Of a stretch of DNA of 64,000 nt, positions 1-8,353 are shown piece after piece (the first letter of the stretch is position 1; each line of letters opens with the position of its first letter). Source of the DNA: Cyclobacteriaceae bacterium (GTDB lineage: Bacteria; Bacteroidota; Bacteroidia; Cytophagales; Cyclobacteriaceae). The notes beneath the pieces were generated by a model. That model had not been told where the DNA came from. It searched no databases and saw only the letters and a program-made list of their open reading frames with translations. The stretch lies in the NCBI GenBank assembly GCA_025455015.1, contig JALONI010000004.1:1-64000 (forward strand), written 5' to 3'. The translations under genes were made by a program, and so were the position numbers.

Positions 1-116
1 GTTCGTTAGGCAACGTAGCCCTAAAAGCAAGATGTGAGAAATCCAACCAAAATACAAAAAAGGGTGTCAAAGAAAGCATGTGGCAAGATGTTTGCCCCGA
101 TTATCAATATGGACGG

Positions 117-147
117 CTTGTTTTCTCCGTTGCACATTTTATCTTTG
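117..147 (+). promoter_or_regulatory. Bacteroidota-type promoter before the glycosyltransferase gene
   Basis: TATCTTTG at 140-147 matches the -7 consensus TAnnTTTG exactly. CTTG at 117-120 sits 19 bases upstream as a -33 element. Transcription would begin about 30 bases before the ATG at 185. Confidence 0.6.
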
Positions 148-184
148 ATATAGCGTTAAAAGAAAAAAGGCATGGTTTAGGTGT

Positions 185-1723
185 ATGATGAAGATCAGCG
201 CAGTCATTATTACGTACAACGAAGCGGCCAATATTTGTCGTTGCATCGACTCGATGAAAGACGTGGTGGACGAGATTATCGTGGTGGATTCTTTTTCGAA
301 AGATGCCACGCCTGAGTTGGCTAAAGCTAAAGGTGTGCGTTTTTTCCAGCATCCGTTTACGAGCCATCGCGAGCAGAAGAACATAGCGCTGGCCCATGCA
401 ACCTATGAATACATCCTTTCATTGGATGCAGACGAGCATCTATCGGCCCACTTGCGGGAATCAATCCGCCAGGCCAAGGCAGAGGGCAAGCACCGGGCAT
501 ACAGCATGAACCGACTTTCGTCATGGGGCGGCAAGTGGGTGAAGCACGGCAATTGGTACCCCGACCGAAAAATCCGCCTGTGGGATAGGCGGCTGGGGCA
601 ATGGGGTGGGGACAACCCTCATGAAAAGGTGATACTGGATGCCTCCGTGAAAGACGTTTGCCTGCTGAAGGGTGACCTCTTCCACAACGGCTACAAAAAC
701 GCGCAGGATGCGCTGCAAAAGATTCAGAAGTATTCCGATATATTTGCCCAAGAAAACCGCTACAAGCGGAAAAGTTCCATGTGGCAGATGATGCTCCATC
801 CTACCTTCGCCTTTTTTAAAAGCTTCGTCATAAAACGGGGTTTTTTGGATGGATACGAAGGCCTCATGGTCGCGGCTGCCTCAAGCAGCCATGCTTTTTA
901 TAAGTATGCAAAGCTTTACGAGGCCAATCGCAGAAACGAACCGGAACACCTGGATGCGAACGTGCTGGCATCGCCCTCCACGTCCTTGGTAATCACTACA
1001 TACAATCGGAAAGACGCGCTGGAACTGGTAATCCTTAGCGCATTGAATCAGTCGGTGCTACCCTCGGAGATAGTCATTGCAGACGATGGCTCCCGTTCCG
1101 ATACGGCCGACCTGATCGCTTCGTACAACGAAAAATCGCCAATCCCGATTGTACACTGCTGGCAGGAAGACAATGGCTTTCGGCTTTCGGCTGTACGAAA
1201 TCTGGCCATCTCCCAAGCCAAAGGCGACTACATCATCATGGTGGATGGCGATATCGTCCTGCACAAACATTTTGTCAGATCCCACCTACGCTATGCCGCA
1301 CCCAACCGCTTTTTGCAGGGCTCTCGGGTTTTGTTGCAAGAACCCCTCACCTACGAGGCGATGGCCACCAAGCGCTTTTTGCCTCTGTTTTCCCCGCTTT
1401 TTTCCTATCGCCTGACCGACCTTGCCCGCACCCGCGGATGCAATCAGAGCTTCTGGAAAGCCGATGTGTACGAGGTAAACGGCTTTAACGAGGATTTTTT
1501 GGGTTGGGGCAGAGAAGATACTGAGTTTATGGTGCGTATGCTCAACGCAGGCAAACACTGTTTCAAGGTGAAGCTGGAGGGATTTGGGTATCACTTATAC
1601 CACCCTGAAAGTTCAAAAAAGATGCTGGCGGCCAATCAGCAAATACTTGACGATGCCATTTCCAAAAAAAGCAAGCGCTGTACTAATGGCATCGACAAGT
1701 ACAGCGAAGTGTTGGTCTCGTGA
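185..1723 (+). CDS. two-domain family 2 glycosyltransferase
   Basis: Probable cytoplasmic enzyme that adds sugars to a surface polysaccharide or LPS core. Residues 1 to about 250 form a WaaE-like GT2 domain (VIITYNEA, then LDADEH as the metal-binding acidic motif). Residues about 265-500 form a second GT2 domain (LVITTYNRKDA, VDGDI) with a galactosyltransferase C-terminal motif (NQSFWK, GWGREDTEF). Two catalytic domains in one chain suggest two successive transfers or a disaccharide-repeat polymerase. The donor and acceptor sugars cannot be read from sequence. The start is ATG 185, with a second ATG at 188. The next gene overlaps its stop by 4 bases. Confidence 0.88.
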   Translation: MMKISAVIITYNEAANICRCIDSMKDVVDEIIVVDSFSKDATPELAKAKGVRFFQHPFTSHREQKNIALAHATYEYILSLDADEHLSAHLRESIRQAKAEGKHRAYSMNRLSSWGGKWVKHGNWYPDRKIRLWDRRLGQWGGDNPHEKVILDASVKDVCLLKGDLFHNGYKNAQDALQKIQKYSDIFAQENRYKRKSSMWQMMLHPTFAFFKSFVIKRGFLDGYEGLMVAAASSSHAFYKYAKLYEANRRNEPEHLDANVLASPSTSLVITTYNRKDALELVILSALNQSVLPSEIVIADDGSRSDTADLIASYNEKSPIPIVHCWQEDNGFRLSAVRNLAISQAKGDYIIMVDGDIVLHKHFVRSHLRYAAPNRFLQGSRVLLQEPLTYEAMATKRFLPLFSPLFSYRLTDLARTRGCNQSFWKADVYEVNGFNEDFLGWGREDTEFMVRMLNAGKHCFKVKLEGFGYHLYHPESSKKMLAANQQILDDAISKKSKRCTNGIDKYSEVLVS

Positions 1724-2502
1724 GTTCATGCCGCGATGTGGTGATTATGCCGTTTGGGCGGAAATCGCGTCTCAGCGATTGGCTTCTCAACACACATGCG
1801 CAACCCTTTGATATCATTCTCCTCTGCTATCATCGCACGGAAGAATGCAAGTTACCCTCGGGAAAAAACATTGCGGTCTTTGAATACCTCAGCTTCAAAT
1901 GGTGGATGATTCACGACTTCTTTCAAGACCATCCGGAGGCGCTTAGCCGGTACGATTCCTTTTTTTTTATCGATGATGATATTGAAATAACCGAGCCGGA
2001 TTTAAGGCGCTTGTTTTTGGTTTTCCGGGCATTGCCGCTGCAAATGGCCCAACCTTCACTCACTCGCGATTCGTTTATGAGTTGGCGGGCGTTGCGGCAT
2101 AAGCCGTTGTCCGGTTATCGACTGGTGACTACCGTAGAGTTGATGTGCCCGCTGATGAAACGCGAAGCCCTGCAATGCCTGCTGCCTACGTTCAAACTGA
2201 CGCAGTCTGGATGGGGAATTGACTTACTGTGGGGCAAACAACTACGGGAACGGTTTGGCCCGCGCCAGATAGCTGTCATCGATCGGCTGCAAGTGCGGCA
2301 CGGAAAACCCGTTGGGCTGGGCGAACTGTACGAAAAAATACAGCAGCCGGCCAAAGCAGAGGAGGACAAACTGAGGGATCAATTTGGCATCCGGCACTGG
2401 CGCATACGTGAAACAGAAAGATTTCCGCTAAACAAGATCGCGTCCTTTATTCGGTACTTTCAACTCCGGAAGTTTTTTTCTGGAGCTGATGAGCCGCGAT
2501 GA
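1720..2502 (+). CDS. DUF707-like protein, probably glycan-related
   Basis: 260 residues resembling the DUF707 family, which has nucleotide-sugar-transferase-like features. Visible are FFFIDDDIEI, an acidic DxD-type cluster, and QSGWGIDLLWGK near the C-terminus. There is no signal peptide or membrane segment. The start is a GTG whose bases overlap the upstream stop (GTGA), so it is translationally coupled to the two-domain glycosyltransferase and probably modifies the same glycan. Its 3' end overlaps the convergent glycosyltransferase gene by 56 bp. Family assignment is by motif pattern and the biochemical role is inferred. Confidence 0.72.
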   Translation: MSSCRDVVIMPFGRKSRLSDWLLNTHAQPFDIILLCYHRTEECKLPSGKNIAVFEYLSFKWWMIHDFFQDHPEALSRYDSFFFIDDDIEITEPDLRRLFLVFRALPLQMAQPSLTRDSFMSWRALRHKPLSGYRLVTTVELMCPLMKREALQCLLPTFKLTQSGWGIDLLWGKQLRERFGPRQIAVIDRLQVRHGKPVGLGELYEKIQQPAKAEEDKLRDQFGIRHWRIRETERFPLNKIASFIRYFQLRKFFSGADEPR

Positions 2503-3508
2503 GCGCTGCCCAAGCCGTCATCACGCTTTCTTCTTCTGCTCGGTGCGAGTAGGTTTCCCGAATGAAGGTTCGGGCCCGCTCCCTCATGCTTGAAAATGCG
2601 AGTGAATTTTCAGAGAGTTCCGCCACCACCCGCTCCACGGTCTCAACAAACGACACGATGTTGCCGTTTTCGATGGGGAAACAAGTGGTCGGATTCATGA
2701 ATTCTCTTCCCGCCTCCCCGTGATAGCCGACCACCACACAGCCACTGAGCATTGCCTCGGCCGGTGGCAGCCCAAAACCCTCGATGTTCCCAAAATTTAG
2801 CATGACGGAGGCCTCGCCAAAGGCCTTGGCAACTACCTCCTCGGGGCCCTCCACGCAGGTAAGCTCAAAGCCCCTCAACTTGTTTCGGCTGCCGAGCAGG
2901 CTGATCACCTGTGTCACGTCCTGCCGATTCTTGAACGAGAGATACGCGATCATTTGTTTTTTGGGCGACTGCGGCTGAAAACGTGTTGCATCGATGGCGT
3001 AAAAAATCCGGTAGACGGCCCGCTCGGGGAAGGCAAATTTTAGGTACCGGAAGTTTTCCTCCGACACGCAGATGGTGCCAAGGCAAGAGGTGAGATCGTA
3101 CGGGTTTGAGAGGCGATGAGGGGTGACGGGATACCCCATGAACGTATAATAGGGATTCTGGTTATAGATCACTTTGGCCCATGGTCCGTGAAATAGATCA
3201 TAGGCCAGATAGCGATAGCGATTTTTGGAGAACCTTTTTTTCAATCTTCCCCAAAGGCCTGCGGTGGAACGGTTGTGGTTGACCCACACGCCCAAATATT
3301 CGGGCATCACCACAATGTCATCGGACTGAATCAGCGATGTGTTCCAATAGACCACCGGTACCTGGTGTGCGAAATGCGTGAGCCGGAATCCTTTACGGGT
3401 ATGCAAGGCAAAAGCACGGTAGCCGTGGCGATTCAACAACTCAATGTGGCGATACATCATCTTCACGCCACCAGAAAAATAGTCCGGCAAATAGTAGAAT
3501 ATTCGCAC
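2447..3508 (-). CDS. glycosyltransferase, GT4-like
   Basis: 353 residues with a GT-B layout. The N-terminal part begins MRIFYYLPDYFSGGVKM, like the glycine-rich acceptor-domain loop of GT4 enzymes. The C-terminal half carries NFGNIEGFGLPPAEAMLSGC, which corresponds to the E-x7-E donor-binding motif of this fold. It probably transfers a sugar in surface glycan synthesis with its two neighbours, although it is encoded convergently. The start is GTG at 3508, the first start that gives the full Rossmann-like N-terminus. The last 56 bp overlap the end of the DUF707 gene on the other strand. Confidence 0.82.
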   Translation of the reverse strand: MRIFYYLPDYFSGGVKMMYRHIELLNRHGYRAFALHTRKGFRLTHFAHQVPVVYWNTSLIQSDDIVVMPEYLGVWVNHNRSTAGLWGRLKKRFSKNRYRYLAYDLFHGPWAKVIYNQNPYYTFMGYPVTPHRLSNPYDLTSCLGTICVSEENFRYLKFAFPERAVYRIFYAIDATRFQPQSPKKQMIAYLSFKNRQDVTQVISLLGSRNKLRGFELTCVEGPEEVVAKAFGEASVMLNFGNIEGFGLPPAEAMLSGCVVVGYHGEAGREFMNPTTCFPIENGNIVSFVETVERVVAELSENSLAFSSMRERARTFIRETYSHRAEEESVMTAWAALIAAHQLQKKTSGVESTE

Positions 3509-3556
3509 GAGGGCAGGTTTTAGGTTAAGGGTGCAAGGTAGAATTTAATTCTTTAC

Positions 3557-3564
3557 TACCTTTG
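3557..3564 (+). promoter_or_regulatory. -7 element of the sigma-factor operon
   Basis: TACCTTTG is an exact TAnnTTTG match 7 bases before the ATG at 3572. The transcript would therefore have almost no leader. No clear -33 TTTG was found at the expected spacing. Confidence 0.5.
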
Positions 3565-3571
3565 GTGTCGT

Positions 3572-4159
3572 ATGGAGGAAATACTTGAGCGCCCGCACTA
3601 TTCCCAATCGGAAAAAGAGGCCATCTTCAACCATGAGTTCCTCCCCCACATCAACGCCATGTATAACTTTGGCTACCGCCTCACCCTGGACCGTGACGAT
3701 GCCAAGGACTTAGTACAAGACACCTACCTGAAGGCGTACCGGTTTATCGATTCTTTTCAGCAGGGAACTAACGCCAAGGCTTGGCTGTTCCGCATTTTAA
3801 AAAACAGTTTTATCAATGATTATCGAAAGAAGAGCAAGGAGCCTTCGAAAGTCGATTATCAGGAAGTAGAGACGTACTACAATTCGGAGGAGGTAGACCG
3901 GCAAATCACCCCGGATTTGAGGGTGGAGTCGCTCAGCAACATGATTGGCGATGAGGTGTCCAACGCGCTCAACTCGCTGGACGTAGACTTTCGCACCGTC
4001 ATCATTCTTTGTGACCTGGAAGGGTTTAAATATGAGGAAATGGCCAAAATACTGGATATACCCATCGGCACGGTGCGCAGCCGCCTGCACCGCGCCCGCG
4101 CATTGCTAAAGGAAAAACTAAGTCACTATGCCAAGGAAATGGGTTACACTAAATCATAG
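3572..4159 (+). CDS. ECF RNA polymerase sigma factor
   Basis: 195-residue sigma-70 family regulator of the extracytoplasmic-function type. Region 2 is visible in the first half (DAKDLVQDTYLKAYRFIDSF, then NAKAWLFRILKNSFINDYRK). Region 4 lies at about 125-185 (LDVDFRTVIILCDLEGFKYEEMA, IPIGTVRSRLHRAR). Three bases separate it from the anti-sigma gene, which supports a sigma/anti-sigma pair. It would redirect RNA polymerase to an envelope or stress regulon. The stimulus cannot be deduced here. Transcription of gmk and nadD may be linked because they follow closely. Confidence 0.9.
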   Translation: MEEILERPHYSQSEKEAIFNHEFLPHINAMYNFGYRLTLDRDDAKDLVQDTYLKAYRFIDSFQQGTNAKAWLFRILKNSFINDYRKKSKEPSKVDYQEVETYYNSEEVDRQITPDLRVESLSNMIGDEVSNALNSLDVDFRTVIILCDLEGFKYEEMAKILDIPIGTVRSRLHRARALLKEKLSHYAKEMGYTKS

Positions 4160-4162
4160 CCT

Positions 4163-4438
4163 ATGAACACCCCTCAGGAACCCCACAAGAAAAAGGAAGA
4201 CTGTAGTAACCAGAACGAATGCCTGAAGTTGTTGCAGGCCGTATTGGATGGCGATGCCACCCCCGAGCAGCGCGAGCATTTCCTGAAAGAACACCTGGAG
4301 GGATGCATGCCGTGCTACAAGAACTACAACCTGGAAGTAATGCTGCGGGAAAAGATAAAAACCAAGTGCTGCAGCGAGGCCCCCGGAGACCTGATGGAGG
4401 CCATCAAACAAAAGGTCAGTCAACTCGCCTCGCGTTAG
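4163..4438 (+). CDS. zinc-binding anti-sigma factor
   Basis: 91 residues. HLEGCMPC matches the H-x3-C-x2-C core of zinc anti-sigma (ZAS) domains, preceded by an acidic helix and several further Cys residues ([12 protein letters not shown]). It lacks a membrane helix, so it is a soluble ZAS protein that would hold the adjacent sigma factor in the cytoplasm and could release it on thiol oxidation or zinc loss. It lies 3 bases after the sigma gene and 7 bases before gmk. Redox control is an inference from the family and the Cys content. Confidence 0.78.
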   Translation: MNTPQEPHKKKEDCSNQNECLKLLQAVLDGDATPEQREHFLKEHLEGCMPCYKNYNLEVMLREKIKTKCCSEAPGDLMEAIKQKVSQLASR

Positions 4439-4445
4439 TACCATC

Positions 4446-5021
4446 ATGGCAGGCAAAGCACTTATTTTTTCTGCCCCCAGCGGCTCGGGCAAAACCACCA
4501 TTGTCAAGCACCTGGTGGCCACCAACCCCGACCTGGGTTTTTCCATCTCTGCCTCCACCCGCGACAGGCGAGGCCGCACGGAGGAAAACGGCAAAGACTA
4601 TTACTTCCTCACCCCTCAGGAGTTCAAAAAAAAAATTGATACCGATGAATTCATCGAGTGGGAAGAAGTGTACGCAGGCAATTTTTACGGGACACTGAAA
4701 TCTGAAATCGAGCGTATTTGGGCGGCCGGTAAAAACGTCATTTTTGACGTGGACGTAAAAGGCGGCATCAACCTGAAAAAATACTTTGGCGAACGGGCCC
4801 TGTCCGTGTTTGTAAAAGTGCCCTCGCTGCACGTGTTGCGCGCGCGCCTGAACGAACGCGGCACCGAAACACCGGAAAGCCTGTCGCGCAGGTTGTTCAA
4901 GGCCGAGTTCGAAATGACCTTCCAGGACAAGTTTGACGTGGTTCTGGTAAACGATGAACTGGCGCATGCCAAAGCGGAGGCCCAGCGGCTCTATGATGCG
5001 TTCAGAAAAAAAGCCACATGA
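4446..5021 (+). CDS. gmk: guanylate kinase
   Basis: Catalyses ATP-dependent phosphorylation of GMP to GDP in the cytoplasm. The P-loop is [10 protein letters not shown] at residues 9-18. The GMP-binding segment [19 protein letters not shown] and the lid region [17 protein letters not shown] are both present. At 191 residues it has the usual length. It lies 7 bases after the anti-sigma gene and overlaps nadD by 4 bases, so the four genes look like one operon. Confidence 0.97.
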   Translation: MAGKALIFSAPSGSGKTTIVKHLVATNPDLGFSISASTRDRRGRTEENGKDYYFLTPQEFKKKIDTDEFIEWEEVYAGNFYGTLKSEIERIWAAGKNVIFDVDVKGGINLKKYFGERALSVFVKVPSLHVLRARLNERGTETPESLSRRLFKAEFEMTFQDKFDVVLVNDELAHAKAEAQRLYDAFRKKAT

Positions 5022-5593
5022 AAATAGGGCTTTTTTTTGGCTCGTTTAACCCCATTCATGTGGGGCACCTCATCATCGCCAATGTCATGGCCGAAAACAC
5101 CGATCTGACCAAAGTGTGGTTGGTAGTCTCGCCCCAAAATCCCTTCAAACCCAGCCGCGGGTTGTTGCATGAGTTTGATCGCTACGACATGGCCAAGGCG
5201 GCCGTAGCCGACCATTACAAAGTAGAGGTATCGGACGTGGAATTTCACCTGCCACGCCCCAGCTACACCATTGATACGCTTACCCACCTGGCAGAGAAAT
5301 TTCCGGGCAAACAATTCAAGGTGATTCTGGGGGATGATAACCTGGTTCAGTTTTCGCGGTGGAAGAACCACCAGCAGATTCTGGATCAGTATGGACTGTA
5401 CGTGTACCCGCGCCCGGGCACGCAAGCCCATGAGTGGAGCACCCACCCCGCCATCAACTACGTACAGGCACCCTTGCTGGATATTTCCGCCACATACATA
5501 CGTCAATGCATACGCGAGGGCAAAAGCATACGTTATCTGGTGCCGGAGGCAGTGGAGCGAATGATTGAGCAAAAGCATTTTTATCGCAATTAA
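5018..5593 (+). CDS. nadD: nicotinate-nucleotide adenylyltransferase
   Basis: Transfers AMP from ATP to nicotinate mononucleotide, the penultimate step of NAD synthesis. The nucleotidyltransferase motif [10 protein letters not shown] lies near residue 8 and the second motif ISATYIRQ near residue 155. 191 residues is normal. Its ATG overlaps the gmk stop (ATGA), indicating coupled translation. Confidence 0.96.
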   Translation: MKIGLFFGSFNPIHVGHLIIANVMAENTDLTKVWLVVSPQNPFKPSRGLLHEFDRYDMAKAAVADHYKVEVSDVEFHLPRPSYTIDTLTHLAEKFPGKQFKVILGDDNLVQFSRWKNHQQILDQYGLYVYPRPGTQAHEWSTHPAINYVQAPLLDISATYIRQCIREGKSIRYLVPEAVERMIEQKHFYRN

Positions 5594-5652
5594 ATGCCGG
5601 TAACAGAACCAAAGGCGTCTTTATCCGTTGTGTTGATTTGTGCGCGCGCTAC

Positions 5653-8334
5653 ATGAAAATGAGTAAGAAGCATTTCTGGCTGGTGATAGCCTTGCTGGCC
5701 ATGGCCCCCGGTGTACGCGCGGGTGGCATCCGCGGTCAGGTGAAAGCCGAGGATGGCTCGGCACTGGCCTACGCCTCCATTTTTGTAAAGCAGGCGGGCA
5801 CCGGTGCGGCCTCCGACCTGGATGGCAACTATGAGCTGGCGCTGGCCCCCGGCACCTACGAGGTGTTATTCCAATACTTGGGTTATGAAACCATCAGCCG
5901 GCAAGTGACCGTAGGCGAAGGCGTTGAGACGATCAACGTCATCCTCAAAACCCAAGTGGTGGTTCTGAAAGACGTGGTGGTGCGCGCGGGCAACGAAGAC
6001 CCTGCCTACACCATCATGCGCAAGGCTATTTCCAAAGCCAAATATCACATTCAGCAGGTAGATGCCTATTCTGCCAAAGTGTATGTGAAAGGCAAAGGCC
6101 AGTTGAAGGACTACCCATGGTACGCGAAAAAAATGATCGAGAAGGAGGGCATCACTAAAGACCGGCTGTTTGTGTCCGAGTCCGTCAGCGAAATAAAGTA
6201 CACGCGGCCCAACAAGTTCGAAGAGAAAGTGATAGCCGTGTATAGCAATGGCGATGCCAATGATACTTCGCCCAATGCCTATGTATTTGGTAGCTTCTAT
6301 CAGCCCGAAATAGCCGAAACGGTTTCTCCATTGTCGCCCAAATCGTTTTCCTACTACCGGTTTGAATACCTGGGCACCACGCGTGACGGAACCCACGAGA
6401 TCAGTAAGATACGGGTGATACCGCGATCAAAAGGCGACAACGTTTTTGACGGGATCATTTTTATAGTGGAAGATGCCTGGAGCATCCACAGTTTGGATTT
6501 GCATGCGATCAAATTGGGGATACACTTTTATGTGAAGCAGATATACAATCCGATACAGGCCACCCCCGCCCGCGAAAATGGCACCGCCTGGATGCCTGTA
6601 TCACAGCAGTTTCGGGTGGAGGGCAAGGTTTTTGGCTTTGACTTTGAATATACCTACCTGGCCACCGTGCGCGACTACCAGATTACCCTAAACCCCGAGC
6701 TGCCCGCGGAGTTGGTGGTCATTGACGAGAAAGTGCAGAAAGAGGAGGCCAAGCGGGTAGAGCAGAAGTTTTCGTCAAAAGGAAAGGACATTCAAAAGCG
6801 GCTGGCGGAGGGCAAGGAAGTGACGCGGAAGGAGCTAAACCAAGTAATCAAAGAATACGAAAAGCAGGAGATACGCGAACAGAAAGAACCCGATGTAGTG
6901 TCGGCCAGTGTGTTTGACATTGATTCGTTGGCATACAAAAAAGACTCAGCCTTTTGGGCGAACATCCGCCCGATGCCGTTGACCAAACAAGAAGAGATCG
7001 GCTACAAGATCAGTGACAGCCTGGCGCAGGTTGAAAAAAAACGCGAAGCCGGAGATTCGCTCAAGCCCTCCAAGAACAAAGGATTTCAGGTGTGGGATGT
7101 TTTACGGGGCGACCGGTACAAACTGAACGAAACATCCGATTTTCAGATTCATACACCCTTTGGCGGCTTTAACACCGTGGAAGGATGGAACCTCATTTAC
7201 AAGATGACCTACTACAAGCGGTGGGCAAAAAAAGTAGGTGTCGATACGCTTCAGTCTGACCGCGTCAAACGTCCGGTGATTTACCGGAGGCTGGCGATCA
7301 GCCCGATTGCCCGCTATGCATTTGCGCGCGAAACGCTGTCAGGCATTTTGCGCATCGACTACCGCAGCCCCACGCAGCGCTATACGCTGGAAGCGGGCCG
7401 CTATGTGCAACAGTTTAACGAGAGCGATCCGATTCATCCGGTGGTGAACACCATCACCACATTATTCTGGGCCGACAACCTGATGAAGCTGTATGAGCGC
7501 GACTTTGTGGAGTTGAATGTGAGGCAGAACCTCAGCGACAAATATACCCTACGGGCAGGCACCACCTGGGCGCGCAGGCGCGAGTTGGTCAATAACACTA
7601 ACTTCACGCTCTTCCGCGCCAACCGCGAGGAGTACACGCCCAATGCACCGGTGAATGTAGAACTGCCCGACACACGGTTCCCCACCCACGAAGCCTTCGT
7701 GGCGCATGTGGGGTTGGAGGCGCGCCCCTGGCAAAAGTACCGTATGCGCAACGGCATCAAACAGCGCATTAATTTTTCATCGCCCACGTTTTTGCTTGAC
7801 TATCGAAAGGGATTCTCAGGCATGCTGGGGAGTGATGTGGACTTTGACTACCTGGAGGCGGGGGTAAAGCACCAACTGCGTTTTGGCATTCGAGGTACGC
7901 TTGATCTATCGCTCAAGGCAGGCAAATTCCTGACCGATGACCGCCTGTATTTCATGGACTATCAGCATTTCATGGGAAATCGCACCCCGTTTATCACCAC
8001 CGACCCGGTAGGCAGCTTTCGCTTGATGGACTACTACCAGTTTAGCACACGCGATCAATTTTTTCTGGCCAACGTGCACTACCACTGGCGGAAGTTTTTA
8101 ATCACGCGCATCCCCAAAGTACGGTTGATGGGCATGACCGAAAACCTGTTTGTCAATTATCTGACCACACCCGCGGCTGGCCGCTACACCGAACTCGGCT
8201 ATGGGCTCGAGGGTATTTTGCGCGTGTTCCGCCTGGAGGCGGCCATCGGCTTCCGCGATGACCAAATACAAAACTTCAACTATGGCTTCCGCATTGGCAT
8301 AGCCACCTCCATCAGCGTCAATTTCAGCGACTAA
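5653..8334 (+). CDS. DUF5686 / carboxypeptidase-regulatory-like outer-membrane protein
   Basis: About 893 residues. A signal peptide (KHFWLVIALLAMAPGVRA) is followed by a carboxypeptidase-regulatory-like beta sandwich at about 25-115 (IRGQVKAEDGSALAYASIFV). A long DUF5686 region follows, with a charged segment at about 370-430 and a beta-barrel-like C-terminus rich in aromatic residues. Proteins of this kind sit in the outer membrane of Bacteroidota and their function is unknown. The ORF-track start is a TTG at 5638. The ATG at 5653 (or 5659) is better because it puts the signal peptide at the N-terminus. It lies about 60 bases after nadD. Confidence 0.83.
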   Translation: MKMSKKHFWLVIALLAMAPGVRAGGIRGQVKAEDGSALAYASIFVKQAGTGAASDLDGNYELALAPGTYEVLFQYLGYETISRQVTVGEGVETINVILKTQVVVLKDVVVRAGNEDPAYTIMRKAISKAKYHIQQVDAYSAKVYVKGKGQLKDYPWYAKKMIEKEGITKDRLFVSESVSEIKYTRPNKFEEKVIAVYSNGDANDTSPNAYVFGSFYQPEIAETVSPLSPKSFSYYRFEYLGTTRDGTHEISKIRVIPRSKGDNVFDGIIFIVEDAWSIHSLDLHAIKLGIHFYVKQIYNPIQATPARENGTAWMPVSQQFRVEGKVFGFDFEYTYLATVRDYQITLNPELPAELVVIDEKVQKEEAKRVEQKFSSKGKDIQKRLAEGKEVTRKELNQVIKEYEKQEIREQKEPDVVSASVFDIDSLAYKKDSAFWANIRPMPLTKQEEIGYKISDSLAQVEKKREAGDSLKPSKNKGFQVWDVLRGDRYKLNETSDFQIHTPFGGFNTVEGWNLIYKMTYYKRWAKKVGVDTLQSDRVKRPVIYRRLAISPIARYAFARETLSGILRIDYRSPTQRYTLEAGRYVQQFNESDPIHPVVNTITTLFWADNLMKLYERDFVELNVRQNLSDKYTLRAGTTWARRRELVNNTNFTLFRANREEYTPNAPVNVELPDTRFPTHEAFVAHVGLEARPWQKYRMRNGIKQRINFSSPTFLLDYRKGFSGMLGSDVDFDYLEAGVKHQLRFGIRGTLDLSLKAGKFLTDDRLYFMDYQHFMGNRTPFITTDPVGSFRLMDYYQFSTRDQFFLANVHYHWRKFLITRIPKVRLMGMTENLFVNYLTTPAAGRYTELGYGLEGILRVFRLEAAIGFRDDQIQNFNYGFRIGIATSISVNFSD

Positions 8335-8353
8335 CCCGCGGGGGTGGTTAACT

